DNA from: an uncultured Candidatus Peregrinibacteria bacterium
Lineage (GTDB): Bacteria; Patescibacteriota; JACMRA01
DNA: 22,291 nt
Assembly: GCA_937127165.1 (NCBI GenBank)
Contig: CAKZLR010000025.1
Span: 1 to 22,291, forward strand
Direction: 5' to 3'
Shown: piece by piece, positions 7,965-15,622 of the stretch
Numbering within the stretch: position 1 is the stretch's first letter
How the letters are laid out: each line of letters opens with the position of its first letter
Program-made: the position numbers and the translations under genes
The notes under the pieces: generated by a model
Databases searched by the model: none
The model's input: the letters and a program-made list of their open reading frames with translations, nothing else
Told to the model about the DNA's origin: nothing

Positions 7965-8696
7965 TTAAACTATTTGTATGCTTGGACTTAGAGTAGTTGC
8001 TAAGTGCATACTTATGATATACTTTTTCTTTACAGCTTCTGGTTTGGCTTTCTCTAAGGCATCAATAGCTGCTTTTACATTTTCTACCAACTTGGTTTTA
8101 TCAAAGTTAGAATTTATTTTGCCACAAACAATATGTACATTACCAGTTTTATCGTTTTTAAAATCAACCCTTCCAGCTTTGATAGTCTGAATCATTTCCT
8201 CTATATTTGTACCAACCGTACCGGTTCTTGGATTAGGCATAACTTTAGCCACACCCAAAATTCTGGCGATCACAGCAAGTTTTTTCATAACATCAGGTTC
8301 GGCTATGGCGATATCAAAATCAACTTTTCCAGAATTTTTGATTTGTTCGATCAGATCATCACAACCAACGATTTCAGCACCCGCTTTTTTGGCAATTTCA
8401 AAATTTTCTGGATTAACAAAAGCGGCGATTTTAACCTTTTTACCTGTCCCGTGAGGTAAAGACACACTTCCACGAACTAGTTGATCACTTTTAGTTGGAT
8501 TGATGTTTAATTTTGCATGAAATTCCAAAGTTGGACCATCTTTATAGTTCGGCTGATCTAGACTCATCAAAAGCTCTACAGCTTCCTCTACGGAAAGAAC
8601 TTTAGTCTTTTTTTCAGATAAAAGTTTATTTATTTTTTTCAAATTAGAAAGGTATTTTTTAGAACCTTTTTTACTAACTACTTGATTATTTGACAT
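7965..8696 (-). CDS. rplA: 50S ribosomal protein L1
   Basis: L1 binds 23S rRNA at the mobile stalk near the E site, helps release deacylated tRNA, and in many bacteria represses its own mRNA. The family is recognised from SVEEAVELLMSLDQPNYKDG near the start and LNINPTKSDQLVRGSVSLPHG in the first domain. Domain II carries EPDVMKKLAVIARILG, and the signature PNPRTGTVGTNIEEMIQTIK follows. The length of 243 residues is normal, with a slightly extended basic N-terminus. It stands alone: rplK, rplJ and rplL are not beside it, and the secE-nusG pair that normally precedes it is 6 kb away on the other strand. The tRNA-Glu gene lies upstream in the same direction. No Shine-Dalgarno sequence is visible. 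Confidence 0.95.
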   Translation of the reverse strand: MSNNQVVSKKGSKKYLSNLKKINKLLSEKKTKVLSVEEAVELLMSLDQPNYKDGPTLEFHAKLNINPTKSDQLVRGSVSLPHGTGKKVKIAAFVNPENFEIAKKAGAEIVGCDDLIEQIKNSGKVDFDIAIAEPDVMKKLAVIARILGVAKVMPNPRTGTVGTNIEEMIQTIKAGRVDFKNDKTGNVHIVCGKINSNFDKTKLVENVKAAIDALEKAKPEAVKKKYIISMHLATTLSPSIQIV

Positions 8697-8845
8697 ATAA
8701 AACTTGGTAAATAACGATTAAAAAATCTCCCAACTTAAATTTAAAGTATCTTATGGTGCTTGTGTCATTTTTTATCAAGAAATCAGAAAGTTAGACCTTT
8801 TTGAAATAACTGATTAATTCAGATTTAATGACAATTTAAACTCTG

Positions 8846-8920
<75 letters not shown>

Positions 8921-9238
8921 GTTTTGGGCTAAAAAGCCGTTCCAGATAATTTGATAATTTGATTTTTGTCAAGATTTAATTATAACCACAGGTTTTTATT
9001 AGAGAATCTGAAGCTGCCTTGGGGTAAGTTGATTGTAAACTAATATGGTCGCTAGATATTTTGAGTAGACCAGTTGTAATGCTTTCTTTATAGTGTTTTT
9101 GTATCGAAGTACTTAAATCACAAAGACTAAAAACTGTACGTCAAGACAAAAGAATAAAATAAAAACCTATCTTTTTGACTAACTGGCAAAAATATTCAAG
9201 TCTTAAATAGACTTGTAAAACATTCAAAATATGAAAAT
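8921..9238. other. Intergenic stretch before the FemAB-like gene
   Basis: No gene or structured RNA is visible. The sequence is AT-rich, with a small direct repeat (TAATTTGA twice near 8947-8963) and a weak AGTCT/AGACT inverted repeat near 9199-9213. No convincing promoter for the following gene can be assigned. Confidence 0.35.
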
Positions 9239-10276
9239 ATGTCACTTACTACCAAAATAATTGAAGATAGAGAAGTATGGCAAGATTTTTTAAAAAAAAG
9301 TGAATTTGATTATTTTTTGCAGTCTTGGCAGTGGGGTGAGTTTCAGTCATTAGGCTTAGGGAAAAAAATTTTTCGATTAGGTTTTTATGATCAAGATTTA
9401 TTGGTTGGTGTGTGTTTAGCGATCACAGAGAAAACTAGATTTGGTGAATTTATTTACATTCCTAGAGGGCCGATTTTTGATTGGAAAGACTTAAACTTGG
9501 TAGGTCGGATTATATCCAGTCTAGCTAGTTTTTTCAACAACCAAAATTATTTTCAACTTAGAATAGAACCGCTTATATTAGCCGATAATTTAAAAGTTTT
9601 AGGAAAATTTGCTAATACTGGCTTTGTCAGTGCGGTCAAGGCTATTCAGGTAGAACTAGCTTGGGTTTTGGAATTGCAGAATTTTACTGAGGAAGAACTT
9701 TTAAGGAATATGAGAAAAAACACTCGCTATTATATTAAAAAAGGACAGAAAAGTGGTTTAAAAGTTGATTTTTCTACCTCTGACACAAGTTTAAACGAAT
9801 TTCTTAGTTTGCTGGAGAAAACTAGTGCTAGAAAAAAGTTTTTGGTGGCTAGTAAAGATTATTTGCGGAAAGAGTTCGAATTTCTCAAAAATGGCATATT
9901 GCAGGTAGCTACTGCCAAGTTTGAAGGAAAAACGGTGGCAGCTGCCTTGATAGCTTTTTATGGAAAAGAGGCAAGCTATTTATATGCAGCAACTGCAGAA
10001 GACCTTCTTAAATTAGAGCCTTCTTACTATTTACAGTGGGAATGTATTCGCTATGCAAAGTCTTTGGGACTTAGTCAGTATAATTTTTGGGGGGTGGTGA
10101 GTGAGCAAAATTACCACAAAAATCATCCCGGTTATGGTTATAGTAATTTTAAGAGAGGTTTTGGTGGGGGATTAAGGACTTACCTCAAACCTCAAGATTT
10201 GGTTTATAAAAAAATTCCTTACCAACTGTTTAGACTACAGGAATGGTACCGCCAAAAACGAGATAAAGTAATTTAA
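9239..10276 (+). CDS. FemAB-family peptidoglycan interpeptide-bridge aminoacyltransferase
   Basis: Fem/MurM-type enzymes use aminoacyl-tRNA to add amino acids to the lysine branch of lipid II, building crossbridges of the cell wall. The protein has the family layout of two GNAT-like domains. The first carries FLQSWQWGEFQ (residues 26-36) and YIPRGP (73-78). The link to the second is the basic RNMRKNTRYYIKKG at 156-169, the strongest FemAB motif. The second carries EGKTVAAALIAFYGKEASYL, then LEPSYYLQWECIRYAK, and ends with the GFGGGLRTYL strand. The length of 345 residues is slightly short of staphylococcal FemA (about 420), because the coiled-coil arm is absent. There is no signal peptide, consistent with a cytosolic enzyme. 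It is flanked by long non-coding stretches and has no operon partners. The amino acid it adds cannot be read from sequence. Confidence 0.85.
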   Translation: MSLTTKIIEDREVWQDFLKKSEFDYFLQSWQWGEFQSLGLGKKIFRLGFYDQDLLVGVCLAITEKTRFGEFIYIPRGPIFDWKDLNLVGRIISSLASFFNNQNYFQLRIEPLILADNLKVLGKFANTGFVSAVKAIQVELAWVLELQNFTEEELLRNMRKNTRYYIKKGQKSGLKVDFSTSDTSLNEFLSLLEKTSARKKFLVASKDYLRKEFEFLKNGILQVATAKFEGKTVAAALIAFYGKEASYLYAATAEDLLKLEPSYYLQWECIRYAKSLGLSQYNFWGVVSEQNYHKNHPGYGYSNFKRGFGGGLRTYLKPQDLVYKKIPYQLFRLQEWYRQKRDKVI

Positions 10277-10501
10277 TCAAAATAAAATCTACAACTTTTA
10301 TACTTTTAAAAGTAAATTTACACATAGTCGCTAATTTTGAGTTTTGATTTTTTGGGATAGTTAGAGGTATCGTTAACCTTTCAGTTTTAAGGCGATTTTT
10401 AATTTTAAATTTTAAAATAAGATTATACTTAAAATTAAAATATCACAAAATACTTACTTTCCTTCCTATATAAGCAAGACTACAAGCTTTACATATATTG
10501 A
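10277..10501. other. AT-rich gap with palindromes
   Basis: No gene. It contains a perfect 14-bp palindrome TACTTTTAAAAGTA at 10301-10314, shortly after the FemAB-like stop, and a 12-bp A/T-only inverted repeat (10397-10408 with 10429-10440). Neither has a GC-rich stem or a T-tract that would make it a convincing terminator. Confidence 0.35.
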
Positions 10502-11031
10502 TTTTTCGACAAATCAGTCAAAAAGAATGGGATTATTGGTAAGACAAAATCTGTTTTTCTATAGAAGAATAGGCGATGAGTTTATGTAGAAGAACTTGCT
10601 GTCGAAACCTTGAAATAAGGTTTTTCTTAGCTAGCAAGAAATAGAAAATATATATATAGAGAATATCTTCAAAGCTTTATGTGAAAGACGGCTAAATTTA
10701 AGTTTTATGATTATCTGGATTCCAAAAAAACTAGAAAGATTCAATCGAAAATTTATACAGATCAGTAGGAAGGACTGGAAAAGCTAGAAATAGTTTACAG
10801 TAACTACCAACTTTCTCGTATGGAAGATTTACAAAGATGTATTCGCGATACATCTCAAAGAAAATTATTTCAAAAATTATCGAAATACGCATTATGTATG
10901 GTTTTAATAGTCAGGAGGTAGTCCAAGAACTTGGAAGAACACGTCAAAATATACGACAGAAATCATCAAGAATCTTAAAAAGGTTCGACAGAAATGTCGA
11001 GAAATTTAGATTTAGAAGTAATTTAATTTAA
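10502..11031 (+). pseudogene. Decayed sigma-70-like (ECF-type) factor
   Basis: One frame from 10502 to about 10850 is protein-like but crossed by at least six stops. It reads DKSVKKNGIIGKTKSVFL, later YVEELAVETLK, then YREYLQSFM and KTAKFKFYDYLDSKKTRKIQ, then LEKLEIVYSNYQLSRMEDLQ. After a shift the next frame gives IRIMYGFNSQEVVQELGRTR followed by QNIRQKSSRILKRF, ending at TAA 11029-11031. The last part fits the helix-turn-helix of sigma region 4 (Y-G-x-S-x-E-E-x-A-x-x-L-G-x-S-R-Q-N-V-R...SR-x-L). The first fits the region 2 style. The identification rests on motif style only. The gene is clearly dead. Confidence 0.4.
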
Positions 11032-11367
11032 AATAACCATGTCTTTAAAGAAAAAATAAACTTTGAACAAAATGAAGATACTTAAATACCAGCAAATACT
11101 ATCGCCAAAATAAGAGGGAAAATAGCTTGAGTATCTATAAAATCTCCGTTCTATTCATTCTCAATTTAATAAATCGATAACCAATTTCTATATATCTCAC
11201 ATCAATTTTATCAACTTGGTCACCAAAAAAATATAGTTTCGTCACTGTTATTATGATACTCTTTATTGAGAGAATGATCAACGTAGTTGTCGAATACTTT
11301 AGCGCCACAAAACTTCAAACCGTCTCATATTTTGTGCTAAACAGGTCAAACGAATCCACTACCGAAG

Positions 11368-11713
11368 ATGAGCGAGAGCAGAAACAAGGACCTCCAGATC
11401 AACTAACAAATCAACCAGCAAAAGATTTCAACAATTTTGCTTATAGTGGGTGGGATAAGTTTGTTAGCAGTGATTACTCTTTTATTTTTTTATACTTTTC
11501 TGATGATTTTATCATTAGGTTTGGGTAAATGTGTTTTTAGGTGATTTCCCAAGTTTGTATAGGTTTTTAGATAATATTCAAACCAAAAAAGATCACAGTG
11601 ATTTCTTATAGACACTGTTTGATCTAGGCTTTATCAAAAAAGCTATAGTGCAAATAACCCTCGAAAATGTAGGTTTAAGCAAAAACGAGTACTCAAAGAG
11701 GCTAGCTAAGTAG
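11368..11713 (+). pseudogene. Decayed small membrane protein
   Basis: The frame starting at ATG 11368 reads MSESRNKDLQIN, a TAA (11404), then QINQQKISTILLIVGGIS running into a hydrophobic helix with LAVITLLFFYTFLMILSL, a typical single membrane segment. Just after it the reading shifts one base, near 11525. It then continues as VNVFLGDFPSLYRFLDN, a TAG, and LFDLGFIKKAIVQITLENVG, ending at TAG 11711-11713. The polar N-terminus, one helix and a soluble tail suggest a membrane-anchored protein of about 115 residues. The family is unknown. The stretch 11032-11367 shows only broken frames that may be its upstream part. Confidence 0.45.
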
Positions 11714-11765
11714 TCGCCAGCTTACGTTTTAGTTTTTTTCAACCAAACTAGATTATGATCACTAT

Positions 11766-11788
11766 CCCACCTATGGGGTGGTTTTTTG
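11766..11788 (+). terminator. Rho-independent terminator
   Basis: CCACC (11767-11771) pairs with GGTGG (11777-11781) around a 5-base loop and is followed by six T (11782-11787). It points in the plus direction, after the decayed membrane protein and before tatD, so it probably served the lost upstream gene. Confidence 0.55.
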
Positions 11789-11856
11789 TTATACAAAAAT
11801 TGACCTGTTTTAATTTTTGTTTTAAACCAATATTCTAACAATTTTTTACTTATTAT

Positions 11857-12762
11857 ATGCATGACACTCATGCTCACTTAGAGATGCTTTTACAAAGACT
11901 AGATGTTCTCACACTGCAAGATCGTGAAGAGTTTGATCCACAAAACTTACCAACTTTTCCAAATAGTATTTTAGACAACCTTTTAGCTAGTCATCACTTT
12001 ATAATCCAAGCTACCACCAGCACTAAAAATTTTTTACTAACCTATCAATTACTCAGTTATAATCCAAAAATCAAATTTATAATTGGTTCACATCCGGAGC
12101 TTATTAGCGAAAACTTTGATGTAGATGGTTATTTAAGAGAACAAAAAGAACTTCTTGAACAGAACGGTTTTCTAAAAAAAAACGAATTTGGAGATTTAAT
12201 TTTAAATACAGGAGAAACTGATGAGTTTGGTTTGACAAAAATTGTCGGAATTGGAGAGTGCGGATTGGATTATCATTACACTCAAGATAAAAATATTATA
12301 CGGAAACAGTGGCAGTTGTTTGAGGCTCAGATGTCTTTGGCATGCTTTTTGAATCAACCAATCGCTCTGCATACTCGAGATTCGTTTGTAGATACTTTTG
12401 CAATTGTCCAAAAATTTCCACAAATTAAAAACAAATTTGTGTTTCATTGCTTTAGCGAGGGTGTATGGGAGTTAGAAAAAGTTTTAGATTTTGGAGGTTA
12501 TATTAGTGTAGGGGGAATACTAACTTTTAAGAATGCTCAGAAATTGGTGGAAGTGGTCAAGGTTTGCCCAATAGACAGATTAATGGTAGAAACCGATTTA
12601 CCTTTTTTGGCACCAACCCCTCATAGAGGTAAGACTTGTTTGCCAGAATATGTAGACTTTGTAGCTCATAAAATAGCTGAGATTAAAGGGATCAACCCTG
12701 ACCAAATCTGGGATAAATTGGCTGTAAACACCATCAACTTTTGGAAGTTTAAGGCAGTATGA
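11857..12762 (+). CDS. tatD: TatD-family metal-dependent deoxyribonuclease
   Basis: TatD enzymes are two-metal TIM-barrel 3'-5' nucleases linked to DNA repair and quality control. The metal ligands are in place. They are His5 and His7 in DTHAHLEM, Glu134 in GIGECGLDYHY, His172 in ALHTRDS, His197 in FHCFSE and Asp247 in VETDLPFLAP. The length of 301 residues exceeds the usual 255-265. The excess is two insertions, at about residues 15-45 after the first metal motif and about 90-127 before the Glu motif. The start is chosen because MHDTHAHL places the metal motif at its usual position. It ends in TGA and converges with the DnaE-like gene, 27 bases apart. Despite the name, this nuclease is not part of Tat export; the tat genes here lie 3 kb away. 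Confidence 0.92.
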   Translation: MHDTHAHLEMLLQRLDVLTLQDREEFDPQNLPTFPNSILDNLLASHHFIIQATTSTKNFLLTYQLLSYNPKIKFIIGSHPELISENFDVDGYLREQKELLEQNGFLKKNEFGDLILNTGETDEFGLTKIVGIGECGLDYHYTQDKNIIRKQWQLFEAQMSLACFLNQPIALHTRDSFVDTFAIVQKFPQIKNKFVFHCFSEGVWELEKVLDFGGYISVGGILTFKNAQKLVEVVKVCPIDRLMVETDLPFLAPTPHRGKTCLPEYVDFVAHKIAEIKGINPDQIWDKLAVNTINFWKFKAV

Positions 12763-12789
12763 TCAGTAAAATTAAATCCAACATGAATT

Positions 12790-13767
12790 TTACTCACTAC
12801 TTAATGCCGACAAAAAATCAGAAAACTCTGGTGGCAATTTGTCAATTTCAAGCCAATACTCACCTTTAACTTTTTTCCACTGTCCCAGACTATTTTGAAT
12901 TTCCAACTTAACTTTAATACTATTACTTTTTGGAGTTGGATTAAGTTGATTTTTTAATACTAAAAGAGCCTCTTTGGAGACGGTGTTAGGGATTTTTAAG
13001 ATTTTTAATTTTTGTTTAGCTATTGGTTGAGGATTTTGGTTATCGTTTATACTTGTTTGAAAAGCGTTAGGATTTCGTTTAAGATATTCCCAGTTTTGGC
13101 TATTCAAAATTTGGACACGATTGTTAGACATTTTGATTTCTTCGTTTGCAAATAAGGGCATAATTCCTTCCTCAAAAAGAGTTAGTTCTTCAATCACTAA
13201 TTTTGGTAGTTCCACAAATTCTTGTACCGATTCTTCGACTTCGTCTTCCCGTGGTTTTGCTTTGTTTTTAGACTTATCCAGAATATTTCCTTTGACCCAA
13301 TACAATTTTTTTTCTTCTATTTTACTAGACAATTTCAAAGCATTTCTAGGAAAGATTATTCCTTCTACCTCCTGTGTAGACATTGATACTTCTAGGACAA
13401 GCATCATACTACCATCTTTGGTAAAGATTTTTTTTACCTTTTCTATTAGTATCAAAAAAATGTCATCTCTGCTTGCAACTTCCCTGACCCAATGTAACAA
13501 ATTCTGATATTCTTCTAAAGGATCACCAGAAACATACAACCCTAAACTTTCTTTTTCTAAAAGTAAAACATCATACTTGCGAAGAATAGGATAGTTTTTT
13601 TGCCAATTGATTTTAGATGATCGCTTTTCTCCTGAGCCAAAATCAAACAAATCTTCAGAGCTGATTTTACTAGACTCTCTTCTAGCGACTAAGTTTTCTA
13701 GAATGTTTTCTATATTTCCAGCTAAAAACGATCTAATTTTTACAAAATTTTCGACTTCTTGCGACAT
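12790..13767 (-). CDS. dnaE: Separate C-terminal part of DNA polymerase III alpha subunit (OB-fold region)
   Basis: The protein aligns with only the last third of DnaE. Its start (VKIRSFLAGNIENIL) corresponds to the stretch just after the polymerase fingers, where DnaE has RAxLLxNIExIL and then the short DLF motif (SSEDLFDFG at 37-45). Residues 68-84 read LLLEKESLGLYVSGDPL, the conserved LEKExLGFYLSGHPL with His changed to Asp. An OB-fold follows, with IEKVKKIFTKDGSMMLVLEV at 108-127, and then an extra C-terminal region of about 130 residues. The PHP and catalytic palm are absent, and the 300 bases upstream hold no trace of them. The gene has its own ATG with a GAGG sequence 7 bases ahead, so it looks like a genuinely separate gene. 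It could be a working split subunit or a paralogue that binds single-stranded DNA or the clamp. Confidence 0.75.
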   Translation of the reverse strand: MSQEVENFVKIRSFLAGNIENILENLVARRESSKISSEDLFDFGSGEKRSSKINWQKNYPILRKYDVLLLEKESLGLYVSGDPLEEYQNLLHWVREVASRDDIFLILIEKVKKIFTKDGSMMLVLEVSMSTQEVEGIIFPRNALKLSSKIEEKKLYWVKGNILDKSKNKAKPREDEVEESVQEFVELPKLVIEELTLFEEGIMPLFANEEIKMSNNRVQILNSQNWEYLKRNPNAFQTSINDNQNPQPIAKQKLKILKIPNTVSKEALLVLKNQLNPTPKSNSIKVKLEIQNSLGQWKKVKGEYWLEIDKLPPEFSDFLSALSSE

Positions 13768-13920
13768 AATAAAGCCTCAGTATGTTTTTATACAGTCATT
13801 TTATACAGATATTTTATATAATAAAATAAAACAACATAATATTCTATTATATTATTTATTTATATAATTTATATAATTTATAATATATAATATTTTTAAC
13901 ATTTACAAAGAAGCGCAAGA
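13768..13920. other. Extremely AT-rich divergent intergenic stretch
   Basis: From about 13797 to 13900 the sequence is almost purely A and T, with TATATAA-type runs between the divergent dnaE fragment and trpD. It probably holds the promoters of both genes; the many TATAAT-like words prevent picking one. Easy DNA melting is expected here. Confidence 0.4.
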
Positions 13921-14019
13921 TATACTTCACTTGAATAGTTGATAGTAGAAATTGTGAAGTTTGGTCTAATTAGCCTCACTTTATTCAGTGGTGAGAAACT
14001 AACCAAAATTAGGTTTTTT
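13921..14019 (+). promoter_or_regulatory. Attenuator-like leader of trpD
   Basis: A TATACT box at 13921-13926 could start a transcript near 13933. Downstream, CTCAC (13975-13979) pairs with GTGAG (13991-13995). Around it two further pairings compete: TTGGT (13961-13965) with ACCAA (14002-14006), or CTAATT (13966-13971) with AATTAG (14007-14012). The second, extended by two G-U pairs, is followed directly by TTTTTT (14014-14019) and so would form a terminator. The two cannot nest, so they are mutually exclusive. Upstream there is also ACTTCAC (13924-13930) with GTGAAGT (13954-13960). No Trp-rich leader peptide, TRAP triplet array or T-box motif is visible. The attenuator role is inference. Confidence 0.35.
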
Positions 14020-14075
14020 GTAAAGATTTTAGATTAAAATTGACGAGATAAAAAAAGATACTAATACAAATATCT

Positions 14076-15098
14076 ATGTTAGATATAAATCAAATAATAC
14101 AAAAAATAGTTTCTGGAGTATCAGTGACGACTGAAGAGGCGTATTGTCTACAAAAGTCAATTTTGGCAGGGCAAGTTGATACAGACAGATTGGTAAAAAT
14201 ATTCGAGTTTATGCAAGACAGAATTGCTACAACTCAAGAATTACAAGGTTTTTTGCAAGCTTCGGTAGAATCTATGATTGCAGTTAATGTTGAAGGTGAT
14301 GTTTTAGACACTTGTAGCACCGGTGGTGACGGAATTAATGTTTTCAATATTTCTACACTATCGGCAATTGTCTGTGCTAGTGGTGGCGTAAAGGTTGCTA
14401 AACATGGTAATAAATCTGTTTCTAGCAAGTGTGGTAGTTTTGATTTACTAGAAAAAATTGGGTTAGATTTTAATCTTACTTCTGAACAAGTTGCTCAAAA
14501 ATTGAAGAATCATAATCTGGTTTTTTTATTTGCTCCTCTATTTCACCCGTCTTTTAGGTTTGCTAAAGAAGCTAGAACTAAGTTTGCTAAAAAAACTTAC
14601 TTTAATTTCTTAGGTCCGCTAATAAATCCAGTTAAAGTAAAATTTCAGGTTATTGGAGTATCCGATCCTAAAATGACTTTAAAGATGGGACAGGCCTTGC
14701 TAGGTAATGGTAGTAAAAAAGTATGGATTCTGATTGCCGATAACGGACTAAATGAGATTTCGCCGGTTGGCTTAACTAAAGTTTGGGAATTTGAATTAGG
14801 TAAAGCAAAGCCAGAGGAATTTGTGATCAACCCTAATGAATATGGAATTTTTCACAAAAATTGTGATGATATTTTATGTGACAACATAGATCAAGCTGAA
14901 GAAATTTTTTGGTCAATACTTCAAAATAAGGCTCCCAAAATACAGATAGATACGGTTTGTCTAAATGCTGCTGCTGGATTTTATGTGGTCGGTAAAGTTT
15001 CCAATTTTTTTGATGGTGTTTTACTTGCCAAAGATTTAATTTCAAGCGGTAAAGCTTTGAGACAAGTTCAGGATTATCTAAATCCAAGTAAAAACTAG
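14076..15098 (+). CDS. trpD: Anthranilate phosphoribosyltransferase TrpD
   Basis: TrpD joins anthranilate to PRPP, the second step of tryptophan synthesis. The PRPP-binding loop is DTCSTGGDG at 78-86. KHGNKSVSSKCGSFDLLE at 109-126 contains the conserved KHGN and SSKxGS elements. FAP..HP at 152-158, the EAR segment with the anthranilate-site Arg, and GPLINP at 180-185 are all family hallmarks. The length of 340 residues is standard. One departure: the metal-binding Asp-Glu pair (usually GLDE) reads Gly-Leu-Asn-Glu at 224-227, replacing Asp with Asn. No other trp gene is in the window, so it may feed on anthranilate from elsewhere or have a changed substrate. Pyrimidine/thymidine phosphorylases share the fold, but the motifs favour TrpD. 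No Shine-Dalgarno sequence precedes the ATG. 15099-15276 holds nothing recognisable. Confidence 0.88.
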   Translation: MLDINQIIQKIVSGVSVTTEEAYCLQKSILAGQVDTDRLVKIFEFMQDRIATTQELQGFLQASVESMIAVNVEGDVLDTCSTGGDGINVFNISTLSAIVCASGGVKVAKHGNKSVSSKCGSFDLLEKIGLDFNLTSEQVAQKLKNHNLVFLFAPLFHPSFRFAKEARTKFAKKTYFNFLGPLINPVKVKFQVIGVSDPKMTLKMGQALLGNGSKKVWILIADNGLNEISPVGLTKVWEFELGKAKPEEFVINPNEYGIFHKNCDDILCDNIDQAEEIFWSILQNKAPKIQIDTVCLNAAAGFYVVGKVSNFFDGVLLAKDLISSGKALRQVQDYLNPSKN

Positions 15099-15276
15099 TT
15101 TAATCTTTTAAATTGATTTTAGGTATAAAATAAACTGTCTTCGGTATAATAAGTAGTATTTAATTTCTTAAAGTTATATTTTCACCCAGCAAAACATAGA
15201 AAATTTGTTCTGGAAGATTGAAATTTTACAAATTTTATAAAATGATTAAGATTCTAATTTAAAAGGTATAAATTAT

Positions 15277-15305
15277 TTGACAGGACTATTTTTATCTCTC
15301 ATAAT
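15277..15305 (+). promoter_or_regulatory. Promoter of tatA-tatC
   Basis: A perfect TTGACA (15277-15282), a 17-base spacer and CATAAT (15300-15305, five of six matches to TATAAT) form the best sigma-70-type promoter in the window. Transcription would begin near 15312, leaving a leader of about 45 bases before tatA. Confidence 0.65.
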
Positions 15306-15356
15306 AATCACGAGAAACATGGTCATCTTTTGTAAAGAACAAATATTTTATTTAAT

Positions 15357-15563
15357 ATGCCTTTCAGTGGTTGGGAAATTGCGTTAATTGTGTTGTTAGC
15401 TCTTTTGTTTTTTGGGGGCAAAAAATTGCCTGAGCTAGCCAAGGGTTTTGGCGAGTCTATCCGTGCTTTTAAGGAAGAAGTAACTAAGCAAGATGGAAAT
15501 CATGAAAAAGAAGAAGACGTGGAAGAAGGTAAAACAAAGTCAACACAGAAAAAAACCGAATAA
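15357..15563 (+). CDS. tatA: Sec-independent translocase protein TatA
   Basis: TatA forms the pore-like assembly of the twin-arginine pathway, which exports folded proteins. The 68-residue protein has the classic plan. A short N-terminal membrane helix (about 5-19, GWEIALIVLLALLFFG) leads into the hinge and amphipathic helix FFGGKKLPELAKGFGESIRA, and a highly charged tail rich in Glu and Lys follows. The Phe-Gly pair at the hinge, essential in TatA, is present. tatC follows 47-60 bases downstream and is probably co-transcribed from the promoter at 15277. No separate tatB is seen, so this TatA may serve both roles, as in minimal TatAC systems. The tail beyond residue 45 is low complexity. Confidence 0.92.
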   Translation: MPFSGWEIALIVLLALLFFGGKKLPELAKGFGESIRAFKEEVTKQDGNHEKEEDVEEGKTKSTQKKTE

Positions 15564-15622
15564 ATATTCACAAAACTCAACTTTTGGTTATAGTCTTTTT
15601 TTGTAGGTAAGTGCTGCTATGT

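Noticed and set aside
10301..10440. 14-bp palindrome and 12-bp inverted repeat after the FemAB-like gene.
   Set aside because: Almost only A and T, no T-tract or GC stem; expected by chance in such DNA.
11253..11528. 91-residue open frame.
   Set aside because: The frame starting at 11368 gives a sensible membrane helix; this one is its shadow in another frame.
12740..12800. Possible UGA-as-glycine code, since TatD and TatC end in TGA with open frame beyond.
   Set aside because: EF-Tu, DnaJ, TrpD and HisA hold many Gly codons and no internal TGA, and both proteins end at normal lengths, so TGA is a stop here.
13797..13900. Replication origin melting region in the pure A/T stretch.
   Set aside because: No DnaA boxes lie beside it; the box triplet is 5 kb away, and AT-rich gaps are common in this window.
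13932..14037. Leader peptide for trp attenuation.
   Set aside because: No ATG-started frame with Trp codons; the GTG-started frame at 13954 has no Trp.
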